A DNA stretch of 64,000 nucleotides, taken from positions 979,747 through 1,043,746 of the forward strand of contig NZ_SLVP01000002.1 in the NCBI RefSeq assembly GCF_004345425.1. The letters are read 5' to 3'. Position numbers and translations under genes: made by a program. The notes beneath the pieces were generated by a model. That model ran no database searches. It was not told the DNA's origin and was given only the letters and a program-made list of their open reading frames with translations. Shown one piece after another: positions 19,117 to 29,414 of this stretch. Each line of letters opens with the position of its first letter. The first letter of the stretch is position 1. The stretch is from Paenibacillus sp. BK033 (GTDB taxonomy: Bacteria; Bacillota; Bacilli; Paenibacillales; Paenibacillaceae).

Positions 19117-19179
19117 CAGAAAAAACCGCTGCCCGATATGACTGATTCAAAAATTGAACGCATCATCTAAGCAGCGGTT
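19117..19179 (-). terminator. Terminator after the GH35 gene
   Basis: AACCGCTGC (19124-19132) and GCAGCGGTT (19171-19179) pair across a long loop; on the minus strand the stem is followed by TTTTTT. It lies about 20 bases after the GH35 stop. Confidence 0.6.
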
Positions 19180-19197
19180 ACTCATAACCTATTTATT

Positions 19198-21969
19198 TTA
19201 AAGCCATGGCTGGGATGGAATAGAAATCCAGCGCCTGCTGGATGCCTGATCATAAAGAAGGCGTACCTTCGACGGGCTTGCGCCGTTCTCGTCAAACAGG
19301 ACAAGCTCGTTGCGCTCCTTCAGCCATGCCATCGGAATTTTGTAATCCTCCTGAGGACCAACCTGCCAGTAACGGCCAAGGTTGATGCCATTAAGCCACA
19401 ACGTTCCTTTGCTCATACCCGTTAAACGCAGCTTCAGCTTGGCGTTAACATCCGCCGGAAGCTCCGGTTTATCGAATTGCACGGTATGCCACGCCGGAGC
19501 TCCGGTGCTTCCCGCGTACGGTTTACGGTTAAGCTGCTCGACATCGGCGATCCGCCATCCGCCCAACTCGTTCTTCGAGGAAGACAAGAGCAGCTCCAGA
19601 CGCTGCAGCGGCGATTTTACGTAAGCCATCTCGATCAGGTTGGAGCCTTCCTGAATATAGTCCGAGATGTCCAGCGTGTGATGCAGGAACCAATCCTGAT
19701 AGCCTTCCAGCTTGATTTCCTTGCCGTTAATGCTGAGGCGTCCGCTGATCGCGCCTACCAGAACGGCGCGGTCAAGACCGGCCTCCACGGTGAAGGCTCT
19801 GCGGATCACGCTGCCGCCCGCAATCGAATTGACCTCGTTCAGATGAACCGTTGCGTCTTCATGCTTCCAGCCGCCGAGCAGATCAACCGATTGTCCGTCC
19901 GCATAGACGGCTCCGGCGATCCCCTTCACTTCGCCCAAATACGGCGAGAAATTGAGACGACCCATATTTTGCACCAGAATTTGCAGCCTGTTCTTGCTGT
20001 TCGGCGCAAGCCGCACTTCCACCGCCGCTGCTCCGACCTTTTGCACAAGCGCTTGCTGGTTGCCGTTAACGTACACTCTCGCGGTATCTTCGAGTCTGGA
20101 GATAACGAGATTTGCAGCACTCTCGCTGCCTGCGTCGATGTCGCATTCGTAGAGCAAATGACCATACGGCTGACCAAGCTCGGAGAAAGCTTTCGGCTGC
20201 GAGGCCTCCCGGCCTTGCGCCGCCGACAGCTCGCAGGCTTCGGATGCCCAGCCTTCAAGAGCCGGCGCTTGCAAATACACGCATGGAGCAAGCTGTCCGC
20301 CAGGGAGAGCTGCCCATTCGCCCAGAAGAATCGGCTCCGCATCGCTATCCTGGAGGGCAGCACGGAACGTACCGTCTGCAAGCAGGTCGAAGTCCGCGTA
20401 GCCAATGGCCCAGTTAGACCCGTTCTTGCCGGCAAGCCGCCAAGCCCGGTCCGCGGTGTCTTTGTTGATGACGATAATCCGGTAAGGCTTGCCGCCAACG
20501 GTCAGTTGAACGAACTGCGCCTCCTGGAAGTGGCAAAGATCAAAAACAACTCTTCTGTCGCCTTCCAGCCGTTGTCTTCTGACACCGTCATCCTCAACCC
20601 GGATGGGCTGACCGGATTCCAGCTCGATATGCGAACGCTGGCCGTTCTCCGCGTACACTATAAGCGTATGCTGCCCGTCGATCAGATCGTTGGCAAGAAG
20701 ATACGTATTGCAGGTCAGATAAACGCCCGGTTCCACCTGAAGCCTGTCGATGACGGGAACGATGGCATGAGGACCAACCGTAACCGGAATGGTCCGTCCG
20801 TCCGGCAGCGTCATGCTGGCCGTTTCCCGCTCGTCCTTCGAGCTCTCCACAAACCAGATCCGCTCTTTGCCTTTCTCGCGAACACGTGCCGCAAAGCCTT
20901 GCGGAAGAGCTGCAGAACCGGCAGCGCCTTCAACCGCGCCCAGCAGGACGCTTTCCGTTGCATTCACGAAATAGGACATTCGTTTGGCGGTATTGTATTT
21001 CTCCGTTACGCGACCGTATTCATTAAGCGGTGCGTCATAGTCGTAGGAGGTCACCATGAAAATATCGCTCGCGCCAACCGTGCGGCCGCCGTAACCGCCA
21101 AAGTTGGTACCGCCAAAGAACATGTAATGGCTGATGCCCGTAAAACCGGCCCGCAGCGATTCCAGCATTCTTTTCTCGTATAGGGCTGCCGTCTTCTGCG
21201 TTGCCGCAGGCGCACCCCAATGCTCGAACCAGCCGGTCCAGAACTCGGTTACGATCTTTGGCGTATCCGGCTGCTTTTGCACCAGATTATTATAATGATG
21301 GTCCGCTCCGGACCAGAAGTTCGCGCCTTCAACCGTGCCTTCCGCGCCGCCGACGCAAGTGATCAGCGGTACCGTTACGCCGCGTTCCAGCATGACGTCT
21401 CTAAGATGAAGCATATAGTCGCGCGCAGCCTCGTCGGTTTCCAGATAACCGTATTCGTTCTCGACCTGCACAAGGATAACCGAGCCGCCGGCGTTAATCT
21501 CGCGCTCCCGGATAATCGGGATAATCCGGTCCATGTACCGGTCGACGTAAGTCAGGTACTGTTTATCGTAAGCTCGGAATTTCATATCCTTCTTATTATT
21601 CAGCCAGTATGGAAAGCCGCCGAAATCCCATTCCGCGCAAATGAACGGACCCGGACGGGCAATGACCCACAGCCCCAATTCATGGCAAAGATCCAGAAAA
21701 GCGCCGCAGTCGTTATCGCCTTCGAAGCTCCACTGTCCTTCTTCAGGCTCATGGACGTTCCACGCAAAATAAGTATCGACGCAATTCATGCCGGCCAGCT
21801 TCGCCTTCACAAGCACCTCGCGCCATTCTTCCTTAGGCATGCGGAAATAATGAATAGCCGCGCTGTTCAGGAACACTTGCTCACCGTTAATGTTGTAGCT
21901 GAATGCGTTATATTGAACAGCCGTATTTTTATGCGGCAGTCCATTCGTGGATTGGATGGTTTCCTGCAT
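19198..21969 (-). CDS. GH35 beta-galactosidase
   Basis: 923 residues without a signal peptide, so probably cytoplasmic. The GH35 barrel (about 20-345) contains AAIHYFRMPKEEWREVLVKA and GPFICAEWDFGGFPYWL. The acid/base is Glu172 in VQVENEYG and the nucleophile Glu242 in VTEFWTGWFEHWG. Jelly-roll beta-galactosidase domains fill the C-terminal half (about 560-900). GH35 enzymes remove terminal beta-galactose, including from beta-1,3/1,6-linked plant galactans. The ATG follows GGAGGAG. Only 27 bases separate it from the GH30 gene upstream, so both are one operon, probably controlled at 23416-23441. Confidence 0.92.
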   Translation of the reverse strand: MQETIQSTNGLPHKNTAVQYNAFSYNINGEQVFLNSAAIHYFRMPKEEWREVLVKAKLAGMNCVDTYFAWNVHEPEEGQWSFEGDNDCGAFLDLCHELGLWVIARPGPFICAEWDFGGFPYWLNNKKDMKFRAYDKQYLTYVDRYMDRIIPIIREREINAGGSVILVQVENEYGYLETDEAARDYMLHLRDVMLERGVTVPLITCVGGAEGTVEGANFWSGADHHYNNLVQKQPDTPKIVTEFWTGWFEHWGAPAATQKTAALYEKRMLESLRAGFTGISHYMFFGGTNFGGYGGRTVGASDIFMVTSYDYDAPLNEYGRVTEKYNTAKRMSYFVNATESVLLGAVEGAAGSAALPQGFAARVREKGKERIWFVESSKDERETASMTLPDGRTIPVTVGPHAIVPVIDRLQVEPGVYLTCNTYLLANDLIDGQHTLIVYAENGQRSHIELESGQPIRVEDDGVRRQRLEGDRRVVFDLCHFQEAQFVQLTVGGKPYRIIVINKDTADRAWRLAGKNGSNWAIGYADFDLLADGTFRAALQDSDAEPILLGEWAALPGGQLAPCVYLQAPALEGWASEACELSAAQGREASQPKAFSELGQPYGHLLYECDIDAGSESAANLVISRLEDTARVYVNGNQQALVQKVGAAAVEVRLAPNSKNRLQILVQNMGRLNFSPYLGEVKGIAGAVYADGQSVDLLGGWKHEDATVHLNEVNSIAGGSVIRRAFTVEAGLDRAVLVGAISGRLSINGKEIKLEGYQDWFLHHTLDISDYIQEGSNLIEMAYVKSPLQRLELLLSSSKNELGGWRIADVEQLNRKPYAGSTGAPAWHTVQFDKPELPADVNAKLKLRLTGMSKGTLWLNGINLGRYWQVGPQEDYKIPMAWLKERNELVLFDENGASPSKVRLLYDQASSRRWISIPSQPWL

Positions 21970-21996
21970 CTGAAGTGCTCCTCCCTATTTCTCTTT

Positions 21997-23391
21997 TTAT
22001 AGAGTTATATTGGATACGACCACAGTCGTCACGGACTGCGCCTCGAGATTAACCGTAATTTTGTTACTATAAATGAACAGCTCCGCTTCAACCAGGTTTT
22101 CCTGCTCCGAGGTGCGGTACAGCTTGGCCGTTGTGCCGTCTGGGACAAAAGGGCCAAGGTCGAAACGGATTCGTCTTTGCCCTTCCCGGTTATGCACAAC
22201 CACCGTAAGCTGCTTGCTCGCCGCATCGTAAGCCGCAATGGAATCGCGGTCGTCGGGACATAAAATACGGTTGCCGGGACGAATAAACTTGCTGAATTGA
22301 GCCATCGCGTAATATTGCTTCGTTATTTCGTATCGGTTCTCGCCATGCCTGAAATCGGAGTGGATAAATCCCCAGTTATTCTGGGCGCTTTCGTCCTCCA
22401 CGGCCTGCCAATACACCCAAGCTGCGGGCTGCAGCAGCCGCAGATCCGTAATGACCCTCTCAGCCAGCTCCATCACACTGGTCATATCCCCGTGATCATG
22501 CGGTCCCGTCCCGCCGGTTCCGTACTCCGACATCCACAGCTTTTTCCCCTTTTCCCGAGCGAGCTTGCGAATTTCCTCGAGGCGAACGCCGTTATAAGAA
22601 TGGGTATTGATTTGCGAGAAGCTGTTAAACGTCTCCTCGTCGTAGCCGTGCAGCATTTCCAGCGTTTCATCCACGCTATTTTCATCGGGTGCGCTGACTG
22701 CCGTTTCGGTTAAGCCTTTCAATTGGAGGGATCGGGCGGTTTGCTTAATGATCTCCATCTGTTTATCAAGCGAAAAATGAGCGCCCTCTTGAATATTGCC
22801 CTTCTTCCACCAGTTCGAGACCGGTTCATTCAATGGATTAAGCGTCCGGAAGGCAACGCCGTGCGCTTCCTTGTAGTGCTTAACCACTTCCGTTAAATAA
22901 TCCGCAAACTCCTCGTAACATTCTTCACGCAGATTATTTCCGCCGTCTTCCGAACCCGTAACGGAACCGCTTACCGTCATCCAGTAGGGCGGCGAATTCG
23001 AAAAAGCTTCTGCAATATCAGCTCCGCGCTTCATCGCTGCCAGCAAGACGTTCCGTTGACCCTCGTCGGCACTCCAGTCCCATATGCCTTTCTCCGGTTG
23101 AAAGCCCGGAACATCGCCGCCCGGACGCAGCGTGTTAGGCTGGATCGCCGGATTTTCCCCGCCGCCGATGTTGTACCGGACGATGTTTAAGCCTAGACCT
23201 TTATCCGCATCAAAAATAAGATCCATGATCTCATCTTGCTTATTCCGATCGCTCCACTGGCCGACAATATGCCCCCACCAGGCAAGCGAGGTGCCCCAGC
23301 CTTCAAATCCGTCGTAACCGTTCTCCGGCTTGATTTGAATGAAAGCATCCCCGTCGATAAGTCCGTTACCGTTTCCGTTATTGCCGCTCAT
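21997..23391 (-). CDS. Intracellular GH30 glycosidase, paralogue of the secreted GH30 enzyme
   Basis: 464 residues with no signal peptide or lectin domain, starting MSGNNGNGNG. The core resembles that of the secreted protein at 17173-19014: EGWGTSLAWWGHIVGQWSD, RYNIGGGENP, acid/base Glu189 in LNPLNEPVSNWW and nucleophile Glu289 in MSEYGTGG. A cytoplasmic GH30 in an operon with a GH35 beta-galactosidase fits breakdown of imported beta-galacto-oligosaccharides, perhaps beta-1,6-galactobiose-type products (inference). AGGAGG precedes the ATG by five bases. Paired LacI-type operators lie 25-50 bases upstream. Confidence 0.85.
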   Translation of the reverse strand: MSGNNGNGNGLIDGDAFIQIKPENGYDGFEGWGTSLAWWGHIVGQWSDRNKQDEIMDLIFDADKGLGLNIVRYNIGGGENPAIQPNTLRPGGDVPGFQPEKGIWDWSADEGQRNVLLAAMKRGADIAEAFSNSPPYWMTVSGSVTGSEDGGNNLREECYEEFADYLTEVVKHYKEAHGVAFRTLNPLNEPVSNWWKKGNIQEGAHFSLDKQMEIIKQTARSLQLKGLTETAVSAPDENSVDETLEMLHGYDEETFNSFSQINTHSYNGVRLEEIRKLAREKGKKLWMSEYGTGGTGPHDHGDMTSVMELAERVITDLRLLQPAAWVYWQAVEDESAQNNWGFIHSDFRHGENRYEITKQYYAMAQFSKFIRPGNRILCPDDRDSIAAYDAASKQLTVVVHNREGQRRIRFDLGPFVPDGTTAKLYRTSEQENLVEAELFIYSNKITVNLEAQSVTTVVVSNITL

Positions 23392-23415
23392 AAGTCCTCC
23401 TGCTCAGCCAAGTCT

Positions 23416-23441
23416 GAAACCTATTTCATGAAACGGGTTTC
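23416..23441. promoter_or_regulatory. Double LacI-type operator upstream of GH30-GH35 operon
   Basis: GAAACCTATTTC (23416-23427), AT, GAAACGGGTTTC (23430-23441): two 12-base operator-like palindromes in tandem with a two-base gap. The same geometry occurs at 62927-62952. It lies in the 242-base gap ahead of the GH30 gene, which otherwise holds only the lyase-gene terminator hairpin. Confidence 0.65.
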
Positions 23442-23584
23442 ATAATTGCTGAAAAATGAATACCCATTGACGGGTATTGATAATAATGGAGCTCGATTGA
23501 AAAGGCTTACAATAATCTGGTTTTAATTATATTCCCGACTTCCGGAAACTGTCAATACTTGTTTATTAGCTCCTTCATAAGCAA

Positions 23585-23611
23585 ACGAGACTGCCGTGTG
23601 GACAGTCTCGT
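23585..23611 (-). terminator. Hairpin after the large lyase-like gene
   Basis: ACGAGACTG (23585-23593) and CAGTCTCGT (23603-23611) form a nine-pair stem 23 bases after the stop codon. The T-rich tail on the minus strand (TTGCTTATG) is weak, so termination efficiency is uncertain. Confidence 0.55.
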
Positions 23612-23633
23612 TGCCGCTTAAATGCGGTTCGCG

Positions 23634-26600
23634 CTATTGAACGGTTACGCTCATTTCCCTGCTCTTGGTCTCTCCCGCAGCGTTAACGAGGACGGCCTCA
23701 TAGACATACTCGCCAGGCGCCCTGTCCGAAATCGCCGTTACCGCGGATTGCGCATTTGGCGTACCGGCTTCCAGAGCCTGCGTATCTATCAATTGCCCGT
23801 TCTCATAAAGCCGGTACTCGCTTGCGTTTGTTCCCCACCACATATTCATGGAGATCTTGTATTCGCCGTTGTTATCCCAGTTGTCGTTCGATAATACCGG
23901 CTTGCCAGGATTAGCATCCGTTACGGCGACAACCAGCGGAGCGCATGCCGTAGTTCCGAACGAATTCGCGAGCTCGCAGGTATACGTGTACGTTCCGTTT
24001 GCTTTGCCCGTCATATCGGTCTTTACGGTTTGCGCTTCAGGCGATTTGTCGGCGAGCTTCTGCGTATCAATCAGCTCCCCATTCTCGTACAGCTTATATA
24101 CGGTACCGTTATTGCCCCACCAGAGGTTCATCGTAACGGTATAGCTTCCGTCTTTTAAGCCGCTGTCATGTCCGTTGTTGTCCGACAAGACCGCTTTCCC
24201 CGGCACATCCGCGGCAAGCGGAACCTGAACCTTCAGGTTCTCCTGTGCCTGCCGAAGCTTCGCCGATTCCGAATCAATCTCAGCCTGCGCAGCATTTGCA
24301 TTCGTGCATAACTCTTGCGCAGCCGCCAGTTCCGATTGAAAGACCGCAACGCTCTCGGATGTGTAAGGTTCTAAGTCTATCGCTTCTGCTTCTTCTATAA
24401 ACAGCTCGAGCAGCGTGCGGTCTACGGTTTTTTCATGGAATTCGATTTCTCCAATATTGGCATATCCGCTTGGCGTGTAATATCTCAAGTACCGGTAAGC
24501 CTTGCTGTTGTCCAGCAGCTGCGAATACCATTTGAAATCCGATATGCCATTAATCGTAAACAAAGTCTCGTAGTTGATGCCATCGTTCGAGCCTTGAACC
24601 TGAGCGCCGTTGATTCTTGCGATATTTCCGTTTCTGCCGATAAACCGGATGCTGCCGACCACCTTCTCGTTGCCTGCCGCAAGGTCAATGCGAGCCCAGC
24701 CCGATGCGGCTTTTGTATCCGGGGATGTAGCCGTATCCCCGTCAAAGGCGCGCCAGCCATTCGTCGCGGCATCGGCCGTGCCGTCCCAGGAATCGGAAGA
24801 GGCAAGCGTCATGTCGGCCGTCACCGGGATCTTCGGATAAAGATCAGCCAAGGAGACAAGTAGATTTCTTGCGTCCAGCAGCTGGTTCAGAATCTCCATT
24901 TTATCGGCGCCCGGCTGATTGTTCGCAGCCTTGATACGGTCTATTTCTTTCAAATACTTGTAATAGCTTGCTTGTGTGAATCCTTCCGGCCGTACGATTT
25001 TGGAATGGAGGTCATAGTCGTAATAACCGTAGATCCCGACCTCCGCAATATTGCCGTACCAGTTCCCCGCGTTATACAGCCTGAGATACCGGTAAGCTCC
25101 ATGATCAATGATTTTATCCAGTCGGATGTCGGTCCAGGCATTGGACAGAGCACCCGTAACCGGAGTCGTCAGATTGCTCCAGCTCGCGTTATCGTTGGAG
25201 CCTTGGACTATCAGTCCGTCCAGCCTGCCGGCCAGCGTAGCTCTTGGATAGAGCTTAATCTGAGTCAGGCTAACGGAAGAATTTACGCCAAGGTCAATGG
25301 TATAGGAGGAGCCCGGACCGGTAACCAGATCGCCGTAAGTCGACGTATTGCCGTCAAACAGCAGATAACCAACCTGTTCCTTCGTCAGGCCGCTCCCTGT
25401 TTTCACGTATTGATTGTCGGAGGCCGTAACGGTCGCAAGCTTTGTTACATCGATCTGAATCGGCGCGTATTTCCCTGGTACAACAACGTTAATCGCGCTT
25501 GTATTTGCTGTGGTCTCATCCGCTTCATTCGTAACCGACAGTACAACGGAGACGATGGTGTCCATAGCCGGCTGCGTAATCGTACCGTCCGTTCCAATGA
25601 TTCCTTCCGGTGTCGCGGATGCAACCGACACGGAATAACCGTCCGGAACCCTCGGAAGCGTTAGGCTTGCCGAGCCTTTTGCCGGCACCGCAATACTCGT
25701 GATTTTGGATGCTACGGTTTCCGCGGATGCCGTATATTTGCCATGCAGCTCTACTTCGGCAACATTCCCGCTCCAAGCGGTAGGATTATACAGCCTGAAG
25801 TAACGGTAGGGCTTATGCTCCAACAGCTGATTGCCGCTAATGTCAAACCACTTGTTCGCTTGGGATGACGCCACCGCCGTTGTCAGGTTGGTCCAGCTCG
25901 AATTATCGTTGGAGCCTTGAATAATAAGCCCGTTCATTCGGGCCGGATGGCTCGCTCTTGGCAGGAGTACGATTTCGTTCAACTCTACCGCTGCCCCTTC
26001 GCCGAAATCAACCGTATAAGTCCCCGTGCTATTCGTCAAATCTCCGTAAGTACCAGGATCGCCGTCAAACAATAAGTAGCCCACTTGCTCGGCGGATAAA
26101 CCGGTCCCCGGCCATTGCGGGTCGGAAGCCGTCACTTTCGCCAGGCTGGTTACATCCAGATATGTCGTTCCGTCAACGAGGAATAAGGCCGAGCTGTCCG
26201 TTGTGGAATAAGCCGTGTCGCCGCTTGTTCCGTCCTTTTTCTCATAGTCGATGGCAAACTTAACCGATCCGGTTGGAGCGGCCGGGAGCATCTTCGCTTC
26301 TGCCGTCCATGTTTTCTGATCGGATGTGCTCACCGCGGCATCCTGACCTTGAATTCGAACCTTGACATTTTGAATGGCATCGCGTGCCGTTATGGTAATC
26401 TTCACGGTATCCCCGGTGGAAATCTTGCCGTTTACGCTTTGTTCCGAGCTCATGGATACGGAAGCCAATTTATTGCCGGTCTCATAACGTGTCCCGTAAA
26501 TTCTAAATTCGGTCAGCTCCAGGAAATTTCGGACGATGCCATATAGAACATCAGGCAGAGGTTTAATCATTTCAAGCTTGATGTAACGGTACTTCTCGTC

Positions 26601-29204
26601 CCGGCGCGCTTCATCCACATCCAGGGTCTGGTATTCCTGCGTCATTCGCGTAGCGCCTGGCGTCAGCCGCGTCCAGTTCTCTCCGTCATTCGAGCCATAC
26701 ACCGTTGAGTTGGCAAGCCGATCGGCGAAAATATTGCTCTGGAATCCAAACTTCGTCGCGGATACTTTATAGTCGGGCCCGAAATCAAGAATATGGTACA
26801 GGTAAGGAGCTGATCCAAGCGCAAGTCCGTAATAGCCGCCCGTATCATAGCTCAAATCGTCCATCTTGGTAACGTCGGCTCCCCAGCTGGACCAGAAAAC
26901 GGAATCGGAGTAATGAATGCTGCCATCCGCCCGGAGAGGCGTCGTTAACGCAAGATTTTCCGCCGATTGCCTAAGCTTGCCCAGCTGCCGATTAAACGCA
27001 TCATTGGATGCCGTATTTAACATCCCGATCGTCTCGTTATAGACCGCTTCGTATTGAGCAAGCGAGTCTGACACATAAACGGCGGATGGATCGTATGGCG
27101 CTATAGCCGCTTTTACGGCGGATACCCGGTCCGAAGCCGTAACGATGGTAATCTTTTTCGCCGAAACGCTTGTTCCATCGGATGCTTCAGCTATAAAGGT
27201 TGACTCACCGGCCTCTGCAGGCTGCCAGTTAAATGCGCCCGTTGAGTCATTTAGCGTTGCACCTTCCGGTTTATTAGCCAGCGAATAGGTGATCGTATCG
27301 GCACTATTGGCATCATCCGCAGAGAGATCGAGAGTAAGGGCTGAGCCAACAAACGTATATACCTTCAAATCCGAGCTTCCGGACTTAAACGCCGGCGGCG
27401 TTAATTGCGTTGCTGCCTGAGCGTTAATATGATCGATGTCGACGATGGTGCCGATTGATCCTTTCACTGTCAAATACGCGATATCCCCCATAAAGCCGGA
27501 AACCGTCACATACCTCCATTGTCCGTTGGTATCCGGCAAGGTCCAGGCCGCGCCAAGCATATCGAGATCAGCCGGGCCGTTGGTCCGGATTTTCAAGCCA
27601 AAGGTCTGCAAGCCGTAACCCGAGCTTAGATAAGCAACCGTAGTTCCCGCTTCCGTCGCATTCATGCGGACATAAGAGGCATCTCCCTCCTGCTTGGTCA
27701 CGGAATGAGCGTCCAACGCAGTGTAACGGTCTTCCACTTCCATGATTGATGGGCTTGCTTGCCGTTTTGGCAGATAAGACGCGCCTTCAGCCTCCGCTTG
27801 CTTCGGGATATACAGCCAGAAGTCGCCTCCACCGTCGACGTTATCCCAGTTGTTGTTAAGCCCGCCGCCGTAATAAAACGTAAGCGGAGTTCTTTTCTTA
27901 AAGGCTTCGAAATAATACGGCGCCTTCTCGGCAACATCGATCCCTCTCGCGTATGTATAGTAGTAATAGAGGTCCCAGAAGTTCGCGGTATTGTACCTGC
28001 CCCTATACCCGGCAGCAAGATGGTTATACGTGTCCCGGATCGTACCGTCCGGCGAAATCGCGTAAGCCACAGGCGTCCAAGGGGTATCATAGCCAAGCAT
28101 ATATTGCCAGAAATAATCGGCGGTTGCGAGAATGCGGTCATCCAAAAACTCGAATGGACCCACGGCATCCGCGCTTTCGGAGACGGTACCGTCTACCGGG
28201 TCTACCTTTGTTCCCTGCGCCAGCAGCATCCGCGATAGGATCGCCGCGTTCGTTAAATCGCCGCCTCCGTGAGCCTGGTCCCGTCCCATCTCCAAATGCT
28301 GCACATGCGGCGTTACCGGTTCTCCCGTCAGGTCATTCGTATCCACCATGCGGAACATCTGTTTAATGGATCCGTTAAAGCCCTGGTCATTCGCTGTCTT
28401 ATTCACGGTGAACCATTCAACGGCCTCATTATATCTCTCTTTATTGTTCGTAAAAATATAACCGGCCATCGCGCCCATTAACGGATACGTATGCTGATTC
28501 ATGAAATAGTTGTTGCTGTGTTGAAACGTTTCAATAACCGGATTAATCAGGTTGTTTGAAAAATTCGTTGTATCCTGCTCCGTCCACTCCCATTCCGGCG
28601 AGGGGCTGCTTGTATATCTCAAAATCTCAGCTGCCGTTACCATCCGGTTAAGCGGAATCCCGGTATGAATATGAGCATCCGTGTAATACGCGTATTGGGA
28701 TGGATCCATTTGGGACCAGATCCGAATCGCCTTCATCGCATTTGCCCGGTAGGTCGCATCGCCGGTTACGACATACATAATGGATTGCGTGTAGGCCAGC
28801 AGGGCATCGCTTATAAATCTCGATTGAATGCCTTGGCTGTTAAAGAAATTGGACAACGGTTTCGTTGGGTCGGTTGCGCTTTGATTTTTGATCGACACGG
28901 TCTTGGAGGCTTGAGCCGAGGTTGTCATGGCCGTGTAATACGAATACCAAGGCTCCTTATGCGCAAGCACTTGAGCCCGCATGTTCTCCAGAATGTCCTT
29001 CGTTAATCCGACGCCGGGATGCGTAAAGCCATTGCTGCTGATGCTTTCCTGAACGGTAACGGTATAGCCGGAGCTGTTCCCCTCACCGGTATCCTCGGCC
29101 GCCGCTGCCGCCCCTTGCGGCAGCATCGACGCCGCCATGCTCACGGTAACGATCATGGACAACAGCCTCGTCCATACCCTGCTGAAAGTTAATTGCCCCA
29201 CCAA
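23634..29204 (-). CDS. Giant secreted multidomain polysaccharide lyase-like protein
   Basis: About 1,856 residues. After a signal peptide ([20 protein letters not shown]) comes an alpha/alpha-toroid of the alginate-lyase family type (about 50-475; [39 protein letters not shown]). Then follow a CBM6-like beta domain (488-595), a cadherin-like Ig domain (601-685), a FIVAR-type helical segment (688-755), four discoidin/CBM32-type domains (about 756-908, 1013-1155, 1250-1395, 1458-1595), a second FIVAR segment (about 1598-1656) and two tandem Ig domains with the repeated MNxWWG motif (1665-1760, 1762-1856). Whether the substrate is alginate, a uronate-bearing plant polymer or something else cannot be told. 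Start: the frame is open to 29291, but AGGAGG at 29209-29215 points to TTG 29204 or GTG 29201, and a perfect cre lies upstream. Confidence 0.75.
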   Translation of the reverse strand: MVGQLTFSRVWTRLLSMIVTVSMAASMLPQGAAAAAEDTGEGNSSGYTVTVQESISSNGFTHPGVGLTKDILENMRAQVLAHKEPWYSYYTAMTTSAQASKTVSIKNQSATDPTKPLSNFFNSQGIQSRFISDALLAYTQSIMYVVTGDATYRANAMKAIRIWSQMDPSQYAYYTDAHIHTGIPLNRMVTAAEILRYTSSPSPEWEWTEQDTTNFSNNLINPVIETFQHSNNYFMNQHTYPLMGAMAGYIFTNNKERYNEAVEWFTVNKTANDQGFNGSIKQMFRMVDTNDLTGEPVTPHVQHLEMGRDQAHGGGDLTNAAILSRMLLAQGTKVDPVDGTVSESADAVGPFEFLDDRILATADYFWQYMLGYDTPWTPVAYAISPDGTIRDTYNHLAAGYRGRYNTANFWDLYYYYTYARGIDVAEKAPYYFEAFKKRTPLTFYYGGGLNNNWDNVDGGGDFWLYIPKQAEAEGASYLPKRQASPSIMEVEDRYTALDAHSVTKQEGDASYVRMNATEAGTTVAYLSSGYGLQTFGLKIRTNGPADLDMLGAAWTLPDTNGQWRYVTVSGFMGDIAYLTVKGSIGTIVDIDHINAQAATQLTPPAFKSGSSDLKVYTFVGSALTLDLSADDANSADTITYSLANKPEGATLNDSTGAFNWQPAEAGESTFIAEASDGTSVSAKKITIVTASDRVSAVKAAIAPYDPSAVYVSDSLAQYEAVYNETIGMLNTASNDAFNRQLGKLRQSAENLALTTPLRADGSIHYSDSVFWSSWGADVTKMDDLSYDTGGYYGLALGSAPYLYHILDFGPDYKVSATKFGFQSNIFADRLANSTVYGSNDGENWTRLTPGATRMTQEYQTLDVDEARRDEKYRYIKLEMIKPLPDVLYGIVRNFLELTEFRIYGTRYETGNKLASVSMSSEQSVNGKISTGDTVKITITARDAIQNVKVRIQGQDAAVSTSDQKTWTAEAKMLPAAPTGSVKFAIDYEKKDGTSGDTAYSTTDSSALFLVDGTTYLDVTSLAKVTASDPQWPGTGLSAEQVGYLLFDGDPGTYGDLTNSTGTYTVDFGEGAAVELNEIVLLPRASHPARMNGLIIQGSNDNSSWTNLTTAVASSQANKWFDISGNQLLEHKPYRYFRLYNPTAWSGNVAEVELHGKYTASAETVASKITSIAVPAKGSASLTLPRVPDGYSVSVASATPEGIIGTDGTITQPAMDTIVSVVLSVTNEADETTANTSAINVVVPGKYAPIQIDVTKLATVTASDNQYVKTGSGLTKEQVGYLLFDGNTSTYGDLVTGPGSSYTIDLGVNSSVSLTQIKLYPRATLAGRLDGLIVQGSNDNASWSNLTTPVTGALSNAWTDIRLDKIIDHGAYRYLRLYNAGNWYGNIAEVGIYGYYDYDLHSKIVRPEGFTQASYYKYLKEIDRIKAANNQPGADKMEILNQLLDARNLLVSLADLYPKIPVTADMTLASSDSWDGTADAATNGWRAFDGDTATSPDTKAASGWARIDLAAGNEKVVGSIRFIGRNGNIARINGAQVQGSNDGINYETLFTINGISDFKWYSQLLDNSKAYRYLRYYTPSGYANIGEIEFHEKTVDRTLLELFIEEAEAIDLEPYTSESVAVFQSELAAAQELCTNANAAQAEIDSESAKLRQAQENLKVQVPLAADVPGKAVLSDNNGHDSGLKDGSYTVTMNLWWGNNGTVYKLYENGELIDTQKLADKSPEAQTVKTDMTGKANGTYTYTCELANSFGTTACAPLVVAVTDANPGKPVLSNDNWDNNGEYKISMNMWWGTNASEYRLYENGQLIDTQALEAGTPNAQSAVTAISDRAPGEYVYEAVLVNAAGETKSREMSVTVQ

Positions 29205-29224
29205 TAACTCCTCCTCTAGTAAGA

Positions 29225-29238
29225 TGATACCGCTTACA
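29225..29238 (+). promoter_or_regulatory. cre site of the lyase-like gene
   Basis: TGATACCGCTTACA read on the minus strand is TGTAAGCGGTATCA, a full match to TGWAANCGNTNNCA. It lies 20 bases upstream of the TTG start and would lie inside the longer reading frame, which supports the shorter start. A weaker relative (TAAAACGCTTTGAA) is at 29253-29266. Confidence 0.7.
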
Positions 29239-29364
29239 AATAACCTCGCCATAAAACGCTTTGAATCGGCATCCTTCCTCCTTTCGTCCAATCTACTTTA
29301 ACTATAGAGCGAGGCCCCGACCGCTCCTATCGCAATTTTGCAAGATTCCTGTAACTTTTGCGTA

Positions 29365-29395
29365 AGCAAAGAAATGCCCCGGACGAATTGTCCGG
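29365..29395 (-). terminator. Terminator of the nucleotidyltransferase gene
   Basis: CCGGAC (29379-29384) pairs with GTCCGG (29390-29395); on the minus strand it is followed by the T-rich GGCATTTCTTTG. It lies 20 bases beyond the stop codon. Confidence 0.55.
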
Positions 29396-29414
29396 AGCTT
29401 ATTAGATCTTATTT

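Noticed and set aside
19477-21183. A 568-codon plus-strand open frame
   Set aside because: Antisense to the well-supported GH35 gene; no family features.
23634-29204. A firm annotation as alginate lyase
   Set aside because: The toroid fold is shared by several lyase families and the neighbourhood concerns arabinose- and galactose-rich plant polymers, so only a lyase-like call is supported.
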